Positions 8,166 through 17,170 of a stretch of 33,530 bases of DNA are shown piece after piece. The notes under the pieces were generated by a model. It saw only the letters and a program-made list of their open reading frames with translations. It ran no database searches and had not been told where the DNA came from. Source of the DNA: Bacteroidota bacterium (GTDB lineage: Bacteria; Bacteroidota; Bacteroidia; AKYH767-A; 2013-40CM-41-45); the NCBI GenBank assembly GCA_003151745.1, contig PLYJ01000212.1, positions 1 to 33,530 on the forward strand. Reading direction: 5' to 3'. Numbering within the stretch: the first letter of the stretch is position 1; every line of letters starts with the position of its first letter. A program made the translations under genes and the position numbers.

Positions 8166-8493
8166 AAATTATAAGTTATGTGTTGTGTATTTATCGAAAG
8201 ATTATTAAAACCTGAATGTGAAAATGTTGAAATACGTATTGTTCTCAATCTTCGCTGAGCGCAAAAGAACGATATCAATATTAACAAGATGTTGGTATAG
8301 TGTTAATTTTAAGTAAATGATAAAAATCAGATTCTGCAGTGTATCGAATAATGATGCCAATAACGTTAACTCAATGGTAATGCTAATTTAAACACACTTG
8401 AATTTTCTTTTAAGAGTTTTGTTGCGTTCAAAAAACGTTCTCATATTATCTAATATTAAACATATACTATTAACTAAATTAATTCCAAAAAAG
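8166..8493. promoter_or_regulatory. Divergent intergenic region between regulator and secreted cluster
   Basis: AT-rich and without a gene. It must hold promoters for both directions. An inverted repeat ATTAACA (8280-8286) / TGTTAAT (8301-8307) with centres two helical turns apart is a candidate operator. I found no exact TAnnTTTG element. A TTG at 8398 keeps the downstream frame open, but the signal peptide places the true start at 8494. Confidence 0.45.
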
Positions 8494-9339
8494 ATGAAAA
8501 AAATTACTTTAAGCTTGTTATTTGCGCTCTTTTGCGCTTTTGCATTTGCTCAGAATGGATTAGAAAAGATTATTGTAGAAAAGTATTACATTTCTGATGT
8601 ACATGATACTGCTTCAAGGAAATTTGCAGGCCATCTTCCCATAGGTTCGGTTACATACAGAATTTATGTGGACATGCTTCCGGGATACAAATTTGAATCA
8701 GCTTACGGCTCACCTACTCATTCACTTCGAATAGCCACCACAACTCTATTCTTTAATAATGAAGATAAAGGCGGAACTGTAGCTAATGTCATTCCTAAAG
8801 ATTACCTCAAATTCAACACCAATATGCTTGATTCATGGCTATCAGTAGGCGCTGCGTCAGAAGGTAACTGGGGTGTTCTTAAATCTGATGACAATGGTAT
8901 CGAAACAGTTGTTAATGATCAGGGATTTTTACAAAATGAAAACCCGGAAGCTGGAATTCCTTTAAAGAAACAAGACGGCCTTCTTGCCGGAACTCCTCCT
9001 CTTGTAACAGGATTTAAAATTGATTCTGCAATTAAGGTTTTTGATAACAGCACAAAAGGTTCTCTCTTTGCAACAACTAACGGCGCATGGGCATCACTTA
9101 ATGGATCTGTTGGCCCTACTCCCGATAACAGAGTATTGATTGCACAAATAACTACCGATGGTGTTTTCTCCTTTGAGCTGAATATTCAAATCGGAGCGCC
9201 AGACGGGAGGATTGAGCAATATGTAGCTAAAGATCCCGCAGGAGCTGAGATTCTTTTACCAAGTCTTACTTATCCTCCGGTTATTAATTCCGCCGCATCT
9301 CAGAAAATTGAGACAGGCAAACCGTTTCATAAAAAATAA
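8494..9339 (+). CDS. Secreted VEKYY-domain protein 1 (no sorting domain)
   Basis: Protein of 281 residues counted from the ATG at 8494, chosen because MKKITLSLLFALFCAFAFAQ is a clean signal peptide cut before Gln; an in-frame TTG at 8398 adds an implausible tail. The mature part carries the whole unrecognised domain shared with four neighbours: EKIIVEKYYISD, GSVTYRIYVDMLPGYKFES, HSLRIATTTLFFNNED, MLDSWLSVGAASEGNWGVLK, AGIPLKKQDGLLAGTPP and VLIAQITTDGVFSFELNIQI. It ends shortly after LPSLTYPPV with no T9SS sorting domain, so it is periplasmic or secreted in another way. It is 12 bases from the next paralogue, so they are probably co-transcribed. Function unknown. Confidence 0.85.
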   Translation: MKKITLSLLFALFCAFAFAQNGLEKIIVEKYYISDVHDTASRKFAGHLPIGSVTYRIYVDMLPGYKFESAYGSPTHSLRIATTTLFFNNEDKGGTVANVIPKDYLKFNTNMLDSWLSVGAASEGNWGVLKSDDNGIETVVNDQGFLQNENPEAGIPLKKQDGLLAGTPPLVTGFKIDSAIKVFDNSTKGSLFATTNGAWASLNGSVGPTPDNRVLIAQITTDGVFSFELNIQIGAPDGRIEQYVAKDPAGAEILLPSLTYPPVINSAASQKIETGKPFHKK

Positions 9340-9351
9340 CCATTCGTTCAC

Positions 9352-10206
9352 GTGTTATATAGCAGATATATATTAAAAACAAGTCTTACTTTACTGTGGA
9401 TTCTTCCATCGCTTCTCTTTGCACAGGTGCAACATGGATTGAAGGGAATTATAGTTGAAAAGTATTATGTAGCTGATGCAAAAGATGCCGCAAAATCTGC
9501 AAAACATGGGGGTAAGCTTAAAGCCGGTGCGGTTACATACAGGATTTATGTAGATATGCTTCCGGGATATAAGTTTGAATCAGCTTTTGGCACAACCAAT
9601 CACCCACTGCGAATAGCTACTACAACTTATTTCTATAACAATGACAAAGGCGGTTCAATTGCCAACTCCATTTCCCAAGATCATCTAAAAGACAATACTG
9701 TCATGCTTGATTCCTGGTTATCTGCTGGCGCTGCTTCAGAAGGCAACTGGGGAATTCTTAAAGCGAATGACAATGGTGTGGGCACAATTGTTAGCGAACA
9801 AGGACTTTTACAAAATGAAGACACTGCAGCCGGCATTCCGCTGAAGAAACAAGACGGTCTTCTTGCGGGAACTCCACCCGCTGTCACCACGTTTGGAATT
9901 GATACTGCCATTAAAGTTTTTGACAAGGGTGCAAAAGGCTCCATATTCTCAACTACCTATGGAGCATGGGCTACAGTGAATGGCGCCAGCAGCCCTGATT
10001 CAAGTAACAACAGAGTATTGATTGCCCAGTTAACAACAAACGGACAGCTTTCTTTTGAACTCAACATACAAATAGGAAAGCCGCTAATTGGCAAACCTGA
10101 GCAATATGTCGCAAGAAATCCAAGGAGGAAGCACGAAGTTATGCTTCCTACCCTTACATATCCTCCTGTTACTGATCAAACGAGCCAGGATGTTACAACA
10201 AAATAA
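9352..10206 (+). CDS. Secreted VEKYY-domain protein 2 (no sorting domain)
   Basis: Protein of 284 residues starting at GTG, 12 bases after the previous stop. The signal peptide is about residues 1-24 (SLTLLWILPSLLFA before Q). It is the closest paralogue of protein 1: GIIVEKYYVADAKDAAK, GAVTYRIYVDMLPGYKFES, LDSWLSAGAASEGNWGILK, AGIPLKKQDGLLAGTPP and FELNIQIGKP. It also lacks a T9SS sorting domain and ends in a short polar tail. The tandem arrangement and shared ending LTYPPV suggest a recent duplication. The function is not known. It could be a periplasmic partner or soluble form of the longer, surface-targeted paralogues downstream. Confidence 0.83.
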   Translation: MLYSRYILKTSLTLLWILPSLLFAQVQHGLKGIIVEKYYVADAKDAAKSAKHGGKLKAGAVTYRIYVDMLPGYKFESAFGTTNHPLRIATTTYFYNNDKGGSIANSISQDHLKDNTVMLDSWLSAGAASEGNWGILKANDNGVGTIVSEQGLLQNEDTAAGIPLKKQDGLLAGTPPAVTTFGIDTAIKVFDKGAKGSIFSTTYGAWATVNGASSPDSSNNRVLIAQLTTNGQLSFELNIQIGKPLIGKPEQYVARNPRRKHEVMLPTLTYPPVTDQTSQDVTTK

Positions 10207-10269
10207 TTTCATTGTAAAAAATAATATCAAATAAATCAAGTCATATATACCTAAATTAAACTAAACCCC

Positions 10270-11352
10270 ATGAAAAAAATTATATCAAGCTTATTTTTCC
10301 TTTCGCTCTGTGCCTTCGGTTATGCACAAAGCCCTTTAGAAAACATCATTGTTGAGAATTATTACATATCAAATGCTGACGATTATACCGGGAGTATTAA
10401 TACATCGGGAGACACGCTGCTTGTAGGTTCCGTCACATACAGGATTTACGTGGATATGCGTCCAGGCTATAAATTGGAAACGGTTTATGGTTCACCAACA
10501 CATCCCCTATCTATATCAACTACAACGTCATTTTTTAATAATTCCAACGGAGCAACCACTCCTCATAGCATCAGCAAGGCAAATGATGCACATGATACTG
10601 AAATGCTTGATTCGTGGATATCTATGGGAGAGGGATGCAAAAGCAACTTCGGGATTCTTAAATCCCGGGACAATGGAGTTTCAAATGTAGTTAACTCTGA
10701 CGGTCTTTTACAAAATAATGATGCTAAGGCAGGCATTCCGTTAACTCAACAAGATGGCCTGATAGCAGGAACACCGGGATCCATTCTTACGGTTGGAATT
10801 GATTCAGCAATTGAAGTATTAGATGCTGCCAATCACGCAGGCAATTTATTTTCAACAACGAATGGCACATGGGCATGTCTCAATGGCGCCATAGGTCCTG
10901 ATACTGCTAACCAGGTATTAATTGCTCAAATTACTACAGATGGCGTAATGTGCTTTCAATTAAATATTCAGATTGGCGATTCAGTAGGTAATACATGGTT
11001 ATATACGGCAAATAATGATACTGCCAATGGTGAAATTTATTTTGCGGATCTTAATTTTTGCAGTAACACAGTGGGTGTGAAGAATATTACTTCTTCCACT
11101 GCCTCATTTAAAGTTTACCCTAATCCTGTAAACGATCATGTTAACATGGAGATTGTTTCTGCTAAAGAAAGTACTGACAATGGCTATACCATTTATGGAG
11201 TTGCAGGAAATGTTATTTCTTCCAAGAAACTCGGCAGGATCAATGGTTCTTACTTAGAGCATCTAGATGTATCATCATTAGCAAGCGGATTATATATTAT
11301 TCAGCTTACAATGGATGGCAGTACTTCTTATCAGAAAATAGTCAAAAATTAA
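10270..11352 (+). CDS. VEKYY-domain protein 3 with T9SS sorting domain
   Basis: Protein of 360 residues. The signal peptide is MKKIISSLFFLSLCAFGYAQ, cut before Gln. The VEKYY domain fills about residues 22-265 (ENIIVENYYISNADD, GSVTYRIYVDMRPGYKLE, LDSWISMGEGC, AGIPLTQQDGLIAGTPG, VLIAQITTDGVMCFQLNIQI). A type A T9SS C-terminal domain follows at about 283-360 (FKVYPNPVNDHVNMEIVSAK ... LDVSSLASGLYIIQL ... QKIVKN), so it should cross the outer membrane and become surface-attached or released. Compared with proteins 1 and 2 it has gained extra cysteines and the sorting domain. It is 63 bases after protein 2 and 112 before the TonB receptor start. Confidence 0.87.
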   Translation: MKKIISSLFFLSLCAFGYAQSPLENIIVENYYISNADDYTGSINTSGDTLLVGSVTYRIYVDMRPGYKLETVYGSPTHPLSISTTTSFFNNSNGATTPHSISKANDAHDTEMLDSWISMGEGCKSNFGILKSRDNGVSNVVNSDGLLQNNDAKAGIPLTQQDGLIAGTPGSILTVGIDSAIEVLDAANHAGNLFSTTNGTWACLNGAIGPDTANQVLIAQITTDGVMCFQLNIQIGDSVGNTWLYTANNDTANGEIYFADLNFCSNTVGVKNITSSTASFKVYPNPVNDHVNMEIVSAKESTDNGYTIYGVAGNVISSKKLGRINGSYLEHLDVSSLASGLYIIQLTMDGSTSYQKIVKN

Positions 11353-11390
11353 GAAATAATTTATCCTGCTCCGGCGGGACTAAAGGTTAT

Positions 11391-11438
11391 CTGAGTTGAA
11401 AATTTTAAAAGGGGCTCACCCTCAAATTTTCAACTCAG
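11391..11438 (+). promoter_or_regulatory. 15-bp perfect inverted repeat in the receptor leader
   Basis: CTGAGTTGAAAATTT (11391-11405) is exactly complementary to AAATTTTCAACTCAG (11424-11438), with an 18-base loop rich in G and C. It lies between the stop of the sorting-domain protein and the receptor start at 11465. No T tract follows directly, so an attenuator, mRNA-processing or stabilising element is as likely as a terminator. Confidence 0.65.
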
Positions 11439-11464
11439 TTAATTTTCAAGTTGTATTTATTAAC

Positions 11465-14400
11465 ATGAAAGGACTCCTTCTATCAGCATTTATTTGTTTA
11501 ATCAGCATTGCTGTTTCTTTCGGTCAATGCACTGTCAGGGGAAAGGTTACCGATGAAAACGGAGAAGTGATCATTGGTGCAACTGTTGTATTGAAATCAA
11601 ATAGCTCCGTTGGAGCCGCTTCAGATTTTGAGGGTAATTACACCATTCAGATTCCAGATGATGCTCCTCAAAGTTTAATTGTTTCATATATCAGTTATCA
11701 AACAGTAGAAGAGATTATTCATCCTCTTAAAGGGCGAGTTATCATTAAGAATTTTGACATGCATCCTGCAACTCAATCAATCTCAGAAGTGGTTGTAGTT
11801 GGCAAGGCAGTAAAAGCAAATACTTACTACATGGAGAATGTCAAAAAGAAATCAGCTACATCTATTGATTATGTTTCTTCAGAAACAATGAAAAAAACCG
11901 GCGACGTAAATGTCACTTCTGCAGTAGCAAGAGTGCCGGGAGTTTCAACCACCAGCAATGGTTTTTTTAATGTAAGGGGCATAGGCGACCGATATATAAA
12001 AACGGCTATTAACGGATCACGAATACCAACATTGGATCCGTTTACAAACAACATCAAATTGGATTTGTTTCCTGCCAGTCTGGTAGATAATGTAGTGATT
12101 ACGAAAACTGCAAGTCCTGATTTACCCGGTGATTGGGCAGGAGCTTATCTCTCTATAGAAACCAAGGACTATCCTGACAAGCTGGAAGTGAATGCAGAAG
12201 TTTCAGCCGGATACAATGCCCAAACCACTTTTAAAGATGTTATATCTTCTGAGAGAAGTTCTACGGACTGGCTGGGCTATGATAATGGTTTTCGTGATCA
12301 TGACCTCTCTAGTTTTGCTTCAGCTAACCTGGCTCCCGGTCAATATCAACAGCTTATTGCATTAGGCCTTGGCCCATTTTACAGCTCGATGGGAATAACG
12401 GGGTGGACAGATAATAGTGCAATTGGTAACACATACTTCAAATTAGGATTAATTCAACTGGGACTTTTAGCGCCGGCGCAGTTTAATGATCAATCCGCTT
12501 TTAATACTGCAAAAAGTTTGTACTTAAGTGGCCCCTATCAGTCAGAAGCTTTTAATATTATAAATGCTAATGTTGCTAAAACGGGTCAGTCATTTCCTGA
12601 CAACTGGAACACGACAACAAGACAAGCACCCCTTAATTTCAGCCAGAGTTTTAGCGTTGGTAACCAAATCAAATTATTCGGAAAACCTTTTGGATATATA
12701 TTCGGTTACCGATATAGAAGCAATATTCAGTATGACCCGAACTCCACCACCAGCAGGGCAAAACAATCCATTACAGGAAGGGATCTTTCCACAGATGCAG
12801 ATCAGCAGATCAGCAAAGAAACCAACGGGTGGAGCGCTTTATTAAATTTAGCCTATAAGCTTAACCCTAATAACAGTGTGTCACTTCTGTTTATGCCTAA
12901 TTTTACAGGAGTAAACAACGTAAGAAGCGCTCATGACTTTGATGTTGCTGACATCAGTACTATCGCTCAGTATTATGAAGAACGCAGGCAGTTGGTTTAC
13001 CAGTTAAAAACAGAACATTATTTACCTGCTACAAAAGTGAAAATAGAGTCAAACGCTTCTTACACCCAGGGGAAAAGTTCCGTTCCGGATTTTATATATT
13101 TTCAATACGGGGAATCATTTAACGGCAAGGATACTGTTTATTCAATTGGTCCGGATGAAGGAGCGGGGGTAAACAGGTATTACAGATTTCTGACAGATAA
13201 TTTATTTGATTCCCGGTTATCATTTGAATTGCCTCTTGGAAACTCCCCAACTGCGGGAATAAGAAAGTTAAAGTTGGGCGGTTCTTACCAAAACGATCAG
13301 CAAAGAAGTGACAGGTATGATTTCTCCTTGCAAAGCGGACCGGGTCCACAATCACCCCAAAATGGAAATTGGGATCAATATTTTAGTCTTGACCAGTTTG
13401 CAATCAACAACAGCAACATAAATTGGTATTACCAGGATGACCCTTCTCCGGCCAATCATTCTTTTGGCAGAAGTTCTCAGGAAGCCGGATTTGCCATGGT
13501 GGATTATAGCTTCATTCCTAAATTACGGTTTGCAGGAGGGCTCCGGGTAGAGCATGCGAATATATATACTGATATTGATAAATTTGATTCTTTAGGTTAC
13601 GCACCTAATGACCCCCGAAGGGATTATAATATTAACTTACCTCCTGCTCAACCCGGTAAATTAGACGAGGTGGACTTTCTTCCAAGTGCCAATATCATAT
13701 ACAAATTAAAGGATGATGAATTATCACCAATTAATTTGAGGTTGAATTATAGCAGGACGGTTGCGCGTCCAAGCGTAAGAGAGCTTTCGGCTTATGCTGT
13801 CCTTGACTATGAACTGAACGCAGTCGTGTTTGGCAACCCTGATCTTAAAACTGTGCAAATCAATAATTATGATCTGCGGGCTGAATCCTATTTCAAAAAC
13901 GGAGATAACTTATCGGTTAGTTTATTTTATAAGCAATTTTATAATGATATAGAGTTAGTGCAATATAGTAATTACAGCTGGCAAAACGCAGATAAATCAA
14001 GCGTCAAGGGCATTGAGTTTGAGGGAAGAAAAATGCTTACAAAAAAATTAGACCTAAGAGCGAACGTTACTTTTGTTAATTCAAGTACCACCGTTGACCA
14101 AAAAAGCTTGCAATTGATACAGGGAATTGCAACCTATATACCGATAGATACAGTGACCCGCTCTATGTTTGGGCAGGCGCCTTATGTCGTGAATGGTATA
14201 CTTACATATACAGCAGATTCTCTTGGGCTTGTTGTTGCTTTGAGTTATAACGTACAAGGCGCAAGGCTTGCTATCGCCACATCCTTACCGGGGGTAATAC
14301 CGGATGTATATGAACTTCCAAGGAACGTATTAGATTGCAAGGTTACTAAAAAGTTAAGCAAACATTTTAGCGCCAGCTTTACCGTGCGGGATATATTAAA

Positions 14401-14524
14401 TGCCCCTATCATACGTGCCTATAAATATCCTGACGGATGGAGTATACTGCCCGGTCAGAATAATTATTACGACAAGTATACCTATGGAACAAATTATCTA
14501 CTTGGTCTTTCATATAAACTTTAA
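11465..14524 (+). CDS. TonB-dependent receptor with carboxypeptidase-regulatory domain
   Basis: Outer-membrane active transporter of 1019 residues, counted from ATG 11465 because MKGLLLSAFICLISIAVSFG is the signal peptide; an upstream in-frame TTG at 11396 lies inside the leader hairpin. The N-terminal carboxypeptidase-regulatory-like domain is at about 20-105 (VRGKVTDENGEVIIGATVVL, then DFEGNYTI). The plug follows at about 125-240 (VSSETMKKTGDVNVTSAVAR, FNVRGIGDRYIKTAINGSRI, DNVVITKTASPDLPGDWAG). The remainder is a large beta barrel ending in YLLGLSYKL. No SusD-like partner is encoded beside it, so a polysaccharide-utilisation pair is not supported. It is flanked on both sides by VEKYY-domain genes (next start 6 bases after its stop), which suggests that these proteins and the receptor work together. 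Substrate unknown. Confidence 0.93.
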   Translation: MKGLLLSAFICLISIAVSFGQCTVRGKVTDENGEVIIGATVVLKSNSSVGAASDFEGNYTIQIPDDAPQSLIVSYISYQTVEEIIHPLKGRVIIKNFDMHPATQSISEVVVVGKAVKANTYYMENVKKKSATSIDYVSSETMKKTGDVNVTSAVARVPGVSTTSNGFFNVRGIGDRYIKTAINGSRIPTLDPFTNNIKLDLFPASLVDNVVITKTASPDLPGDWAGAYLSIETKDYPDKLEVNAEVSAGYNAQTTFKDVISSERSSTDWLGYDNGFRDHDLSSFASANLAPGQYQQLIALGLGPFYSSMGITGWTDNSAIGNTYFKLGLIQLGLLAPAQFNDQSAFNTAKSLYLSGPYQSEAFNIINANVAKTGQSFPDNWNTTTRQAPLNFSQSFSVGNQIKLFGKPFGYIFGYRYRSNIQYDPNSTTSRAKQSITGRDLSTDADQQISKETNGWSALLNLAYKLNPNNSVSLLFMPNFTGVNNVRSAHDFDVADISTIAQYYEERRQLVYQLKTEHYLPATKVKIESNASYTQGKSSVPDFIYFQYGESFNGKDTVYSIGPDEGAGVNRYYRFLTDNLFDSRLSFELPLGNSPTAGIRKLKLGGSYQNDQQRSDRYDFSLQSGPGPQSPQNGNWDQYFSLDQFAINNSNINWYYQDDPSPANHSFGRSSQEAGFAMVDYSFIPKLRFAGGLRVEHANIYTDIDKFDSLGYAPNDPRRDYNINLPPAQPGKLDEVDFLPSANIIYKLKDDELSPINLRLNYSRTVARPSVRELSAYAVLDYELNAVVFGNPDLKTVQINNYDLRAESYFKNGDNLSVSLFYKQFYNDIELVQYSNYSWQNADKSSVKGIEFEGRKMLTKKLDLRANVTFVNSSTTVDQKSLQLIQGIATYIPIDTVTRSMFGQAPYVVNGILTYTADSLGLVVALSYNVQGARLAIATSLPGVIPDVYELPRNVLDCKVTKKLSKHFSASFTVRDILNAPIIRAYKYPDGWSILPGQNNYYDKYTYGTNYLLGLSYKL

Positions 14525-14530
14525 ATCCTT

Positions 14531-15883
14531 ATGATAATGAAAAAAATTATATTCATTCTATCTCTGTGTGCATTGGTTTTCCCCTGTTCTCTGTATGCTC
14601 AATTGGAAAAAGTAATTGTTGAGACCTATTATATTTCCGATGACCTCGATGCGACAGACACCACGGGCGGTTACCTTGAACCCGGGTCTACAACCTATAG
14701 AATATATATTGATATGGCTCCCGGCTATAAGCTTTATGAAATATATGGTGATATAAATCATGCGCTTAAAATATCCAGCACGGCTAACTTCTTTAATAAC
14801 ATTGATAATGACCAGCCTTTTGGATACCTCTTTCATAAAAACCGCTACGGATACAATACTGTAGCGCTGGATACATGGCTAACACTTGGCCAGACAACAA
14901 CGGCTGCCGCTAAAACCTATTTCGGAACGTTAAAAACAGAAGACAGAGATGGTTCTTTTATCGGTGGTGTAAATAATGACGGAGGCAGCTTGCCGGTTGA
15001 TAGTGGTTTACTGCGAAATAACGACTCTGCAGCCGGTATTCCTCTCACTACTTCTGATGGAATGGATACAATAGGCAGCATCCCTACAAATTGGAATAGT
15101 AGCGGAGATTTAGATTTAATTACCGGCAATGTGGATTCTACAATTTTCAGTTCTTATATTCCGGGCAATCAATTTATCAGCAACAATGCATACTTACGAA
15201 ATTCCGGGGTTACCGGAGTTAACCGTGACAGCAACCAGGTATTGGTAGCCCAGTTAACTACGAAAGGAGACATTTCATTTGAACTGAATGTTATATTGCT
15301 GGATTCAACAGGAAAGAGCATATATTACGTTGCAAAGTTTGCCAATGGTGAATCTAATAATGACACGCTCAAGATTAGTCCATACCTCACTTATCCCCTG
15401 CCGTGCGGATGCAAGGATCCTAAGTATTTGGAATATAGCTCTGCTTATGGTTGTGATAATCCGGATTCCTGCAAAACGCTTGTAGTTTTGGGTTGTATGG
15501 ATAAAACGGCCTGCAATTACGACCCCAATACTAATTTTAATATCCAATCCTTATGTTGTTATCCTGGATATTGTAATGACCGTGATATTGCTGTTGTTTG
15601 TCCGTCATTAAGCATTAACAGGAACAGGGGAGCCAGTGAACTAACTCTGTACCCTAACCCTGCCCAGAATGAAATCACCGTTCAGATTCCTGATGTAAAT
15701 GACCTGGAAAGCAAGTATGAAATATATGATTCTTTTGGAAGGCTCATCATGGTGAAGGATTTGGGTGTGGTTAGCGGAAGCATAAATGAGCAACTGGATA
15801 TATCCAAGCTTGCATCAGGATTATATATGTTCCGGTTGTTTGTTGGAGACTCTTCTAATATCAAAACGTTTATAAAGAATTGA
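14531..15883 (+). CDS. VEKYY-domain protein 4 with Cys-rich linker and T9SS domain
   Basis: Protein of 450 residues. Starts at 14531 or 14537 are both possible; the signal peptide ends SLYA before Q. The VEKYY domain is more divergent (EKVIVETYYISDDLDATD, GSTTYRIYIDMAPGYKLYE, ALDTWLTLGQTTTAA, AGIPLTTSDGMDT, VLVAQLTTKGDISFELNVIL). A cysteine-rich linker follows at about 295-355, including GCMDKTACNYDPNTNF, a motif type common in secreted Bacteroidetes proteins. The T9SS type A domain is at about 375-450 (LTLYPNPAQNEITVQIP ... LDISKLASGLYMFRL). It starts six bases after the receptor stop, so it is almost certainly co-transcribed with the receptor. Function unknown. Confidence 0.87.
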   Translation: MIMKKIIFILSLCALVFPCSLYAQLEKVIVETYYISDDLDATDTTGGYLEPGSTTYRIYIDMAPGYKLYEIYGDINHALKISSTANFFNNIDNDQPFGYLFHKNRYGYNTVALDTWLTLGQTTTAAAKTYFGTLKTEDRDGSFIGGVNNDGGSLPVDSGLLRNNDSAAGIPLTTSDGMDTIGSIPTNWNSSGDLDLITGNVDSTIFSSYIPGNQFISNNAYLRNSGVTGVNRDSNQVLVAQLTTKGDISFELNVILLDSTGKSIYYVAKFANGESNNDTLKISPYLTYPLPCGCKDPKYLEYSSAYGCDNPDSCKTLVVLGCMDKTACNYDPNTNFNIQSLCCYPGYCNDRDIAVVCPSLSINRNRGASELTLYPNPAQNEITVQIPDVNDLESKYEIYDSFGRLIMVKDLGVVSGSINEQLDISKLASGLYMFRLFVGDSSNIKTFIKN

Positions 15884-15901
15884 TTTCTTAAATGAATTGA
15901 A

Positions 15902-16693
15902 ATGAAAGCTAAAAGCACCACTAACAGGTTTTGGATACTTTGCGGGAATAGATTTTATCGTATTTCAAGCATTGCTTGTTTTGTCTCACTTTTATTTATT
16001 GTAACGCTTACTAACAGTTGCAGGAAGAGTAACGAGACACCACCGCCACCTGAAACAGGAACCTTAACTGACAATGAGGGAAATACTTACAAGACTGTGA
16101 AAATCGGCAACCAGTGGTGGATGGCGGAGGATTTGAAAACAAGAATATACAGCGACGGTACATATATAAACCAAATTGAATCTGATAGTGCTCAATGGAG
16201 TACAGATACCATCGGCGCCTTTTGTAATAATAAAGACGATCTTGGAAATGTTATTGGTAAGCTCTATAATAATTATGCAGTAAATAACACCAGTAAACTA
16301 GCTCCGGCGGGTTGGCATATTCCAAACGATGAAGAGTGGAAAGTACTTGAAATGTATCTCGGAATGAGCCAGGCTGAAGCTGACAAACTTGAATGGCGTG
16401 GCACAGATGAAGGTGAGAAAATAAAAATACAAGCGCCCTTAGGTTGGGCTGCCTATGGAAATGTATGGGCAACCAACGAAAGCGGGTTCACTGCTTTAGC
16501 AACCGGATGTCGTCTCTTCAATGGTGTTACGGGTTACCCCGGTTATTTCTCAACCGGCTTTTGGTGGTCAACTACTACTTATGAAGGCAACACAACAGCA
16601 TGGTATCGATACTTAGATTACAAGAATGAAAATGTCTTTAGGTCTCACTGCTCTAAAAACTATGGATTTTCTGTGCGTTGTGTTAAAGATTGA
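15902..16693 (+). CDS. FISUMP-domain lipoprotein
   Basis: Protein of 263 residues. A long N-terminal region with a hydrophobic segment at about 21-37 ends in TNSC, so C40 is the probable lipidation site. Residues about 57-263 match the Fibrobacter succinogenes major paralogous domain: TDNEGNTYKTVKIGNQWWMA, EDLKT, LYNNYAV, APAGWHIPNDEEWKVLE, TGCRLFNG, FWWSTT and a final FSVRCVKD. The domain is widespread in surface proteins of Bacteroidetes and Fibrobacteres; its biochemical role is not established. It follows VEKYY protein 4 by 18 bases and looks like the last gene of the receptor operon. It could be the surface lipoprotein partner of the TonB receptor in place of a SusD, but this is inference. 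Confidence 0.88.
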   Translation: MKAKSTTNRFWILCGNRFYRISSIACFVSLLFIVTLTNSCRKSNETPPPPETGTLTDNEGNTYKTVKIGNQWWMAEDLKTRIYSDGTYINQIESDSAQWSTDTIGAFCNNKDDLGNVIGKLYNNYAVNNTSKLAPAGWHIPNDEEWKVLEMYLGMSQAEADKLEWRGTDEGEKIKIQAPLGWAAYGNVWATNESGFTALATGCRLFNGVTGYPGYFSTGFWWSTTTYEGNTTAWYRYLDYKNENVFRSHCSKNYGFSVRCVKD

Positions 16694-17170
16694 AAAATAA
16701 TGGCGAACAACGTTATTTATCGAACAAACAATTGAATTATTTCAAGCTAAAGCAGGATTGACTCGTGAATCCGCAGCGTATAAAAGGATTTTTTTTCCTC
16801 TCTTCATATAATCTGGACATTCCCCGATTGCCTCTAAAATTCTGCAGCAGACGTGCCGATCCTCTGTAAGTTCACTCAGGGCGCTTGATACTGTTTACAA
16901 ACAGTGTTATTGATGAATTGTTATCAATTAGCCGAAACACCAACTGTATGGAAAATAGTATGGTCATAAATGTTCAAGGAGGATATGGTTATTATTTCAT
17001 TTTACAGTAACATTTACTTGTATTTAACAGATATATCTAGCTTTTCTTTTCATTTCGTTAACATATTGATAATGATTTGATAGAATTCAATTTATGTTCT
17101 CATAACCTCCATAAGTGACTTTTGCCCCCGTTCATCAATAATGATGTACCTAACTAAAAAAATTAACAAA
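16694..17170. other. Intergenic region with weak terminator and small inverted repeat
   Basis: No gene seen. AATCC (16768-16772) and GGATT (16786-16790) followed by eight T could terminate the receptor operon, though the stem is only five pairs. ACTGTTT (16890-16896) and AAACAGT (16899-16905) form a near-perfect palindrome that could be an operator. CTTTTGCCCCC near 17117-17127 resembles the end of a Bacteroidetes -7 element for the next gene but is not an exact match. Confidence 0.45.

Noticed and set aside
8398-8493. Upstream TTG start extending the first VEKYY protein
   Set aside because: The extra residues precede a complete signal peptide at ATG 8494 and are AT-rich leader. The same reasoning rejects TTG starts at 11396, 19127 and 22804.
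11465-14524. SusC of a polysaccharide-utilisation locus
   Set aside because: No SusD-like gene, no glycoside hydrolase and no hybrid sensor beside it; the general TonB receptor call is safer.
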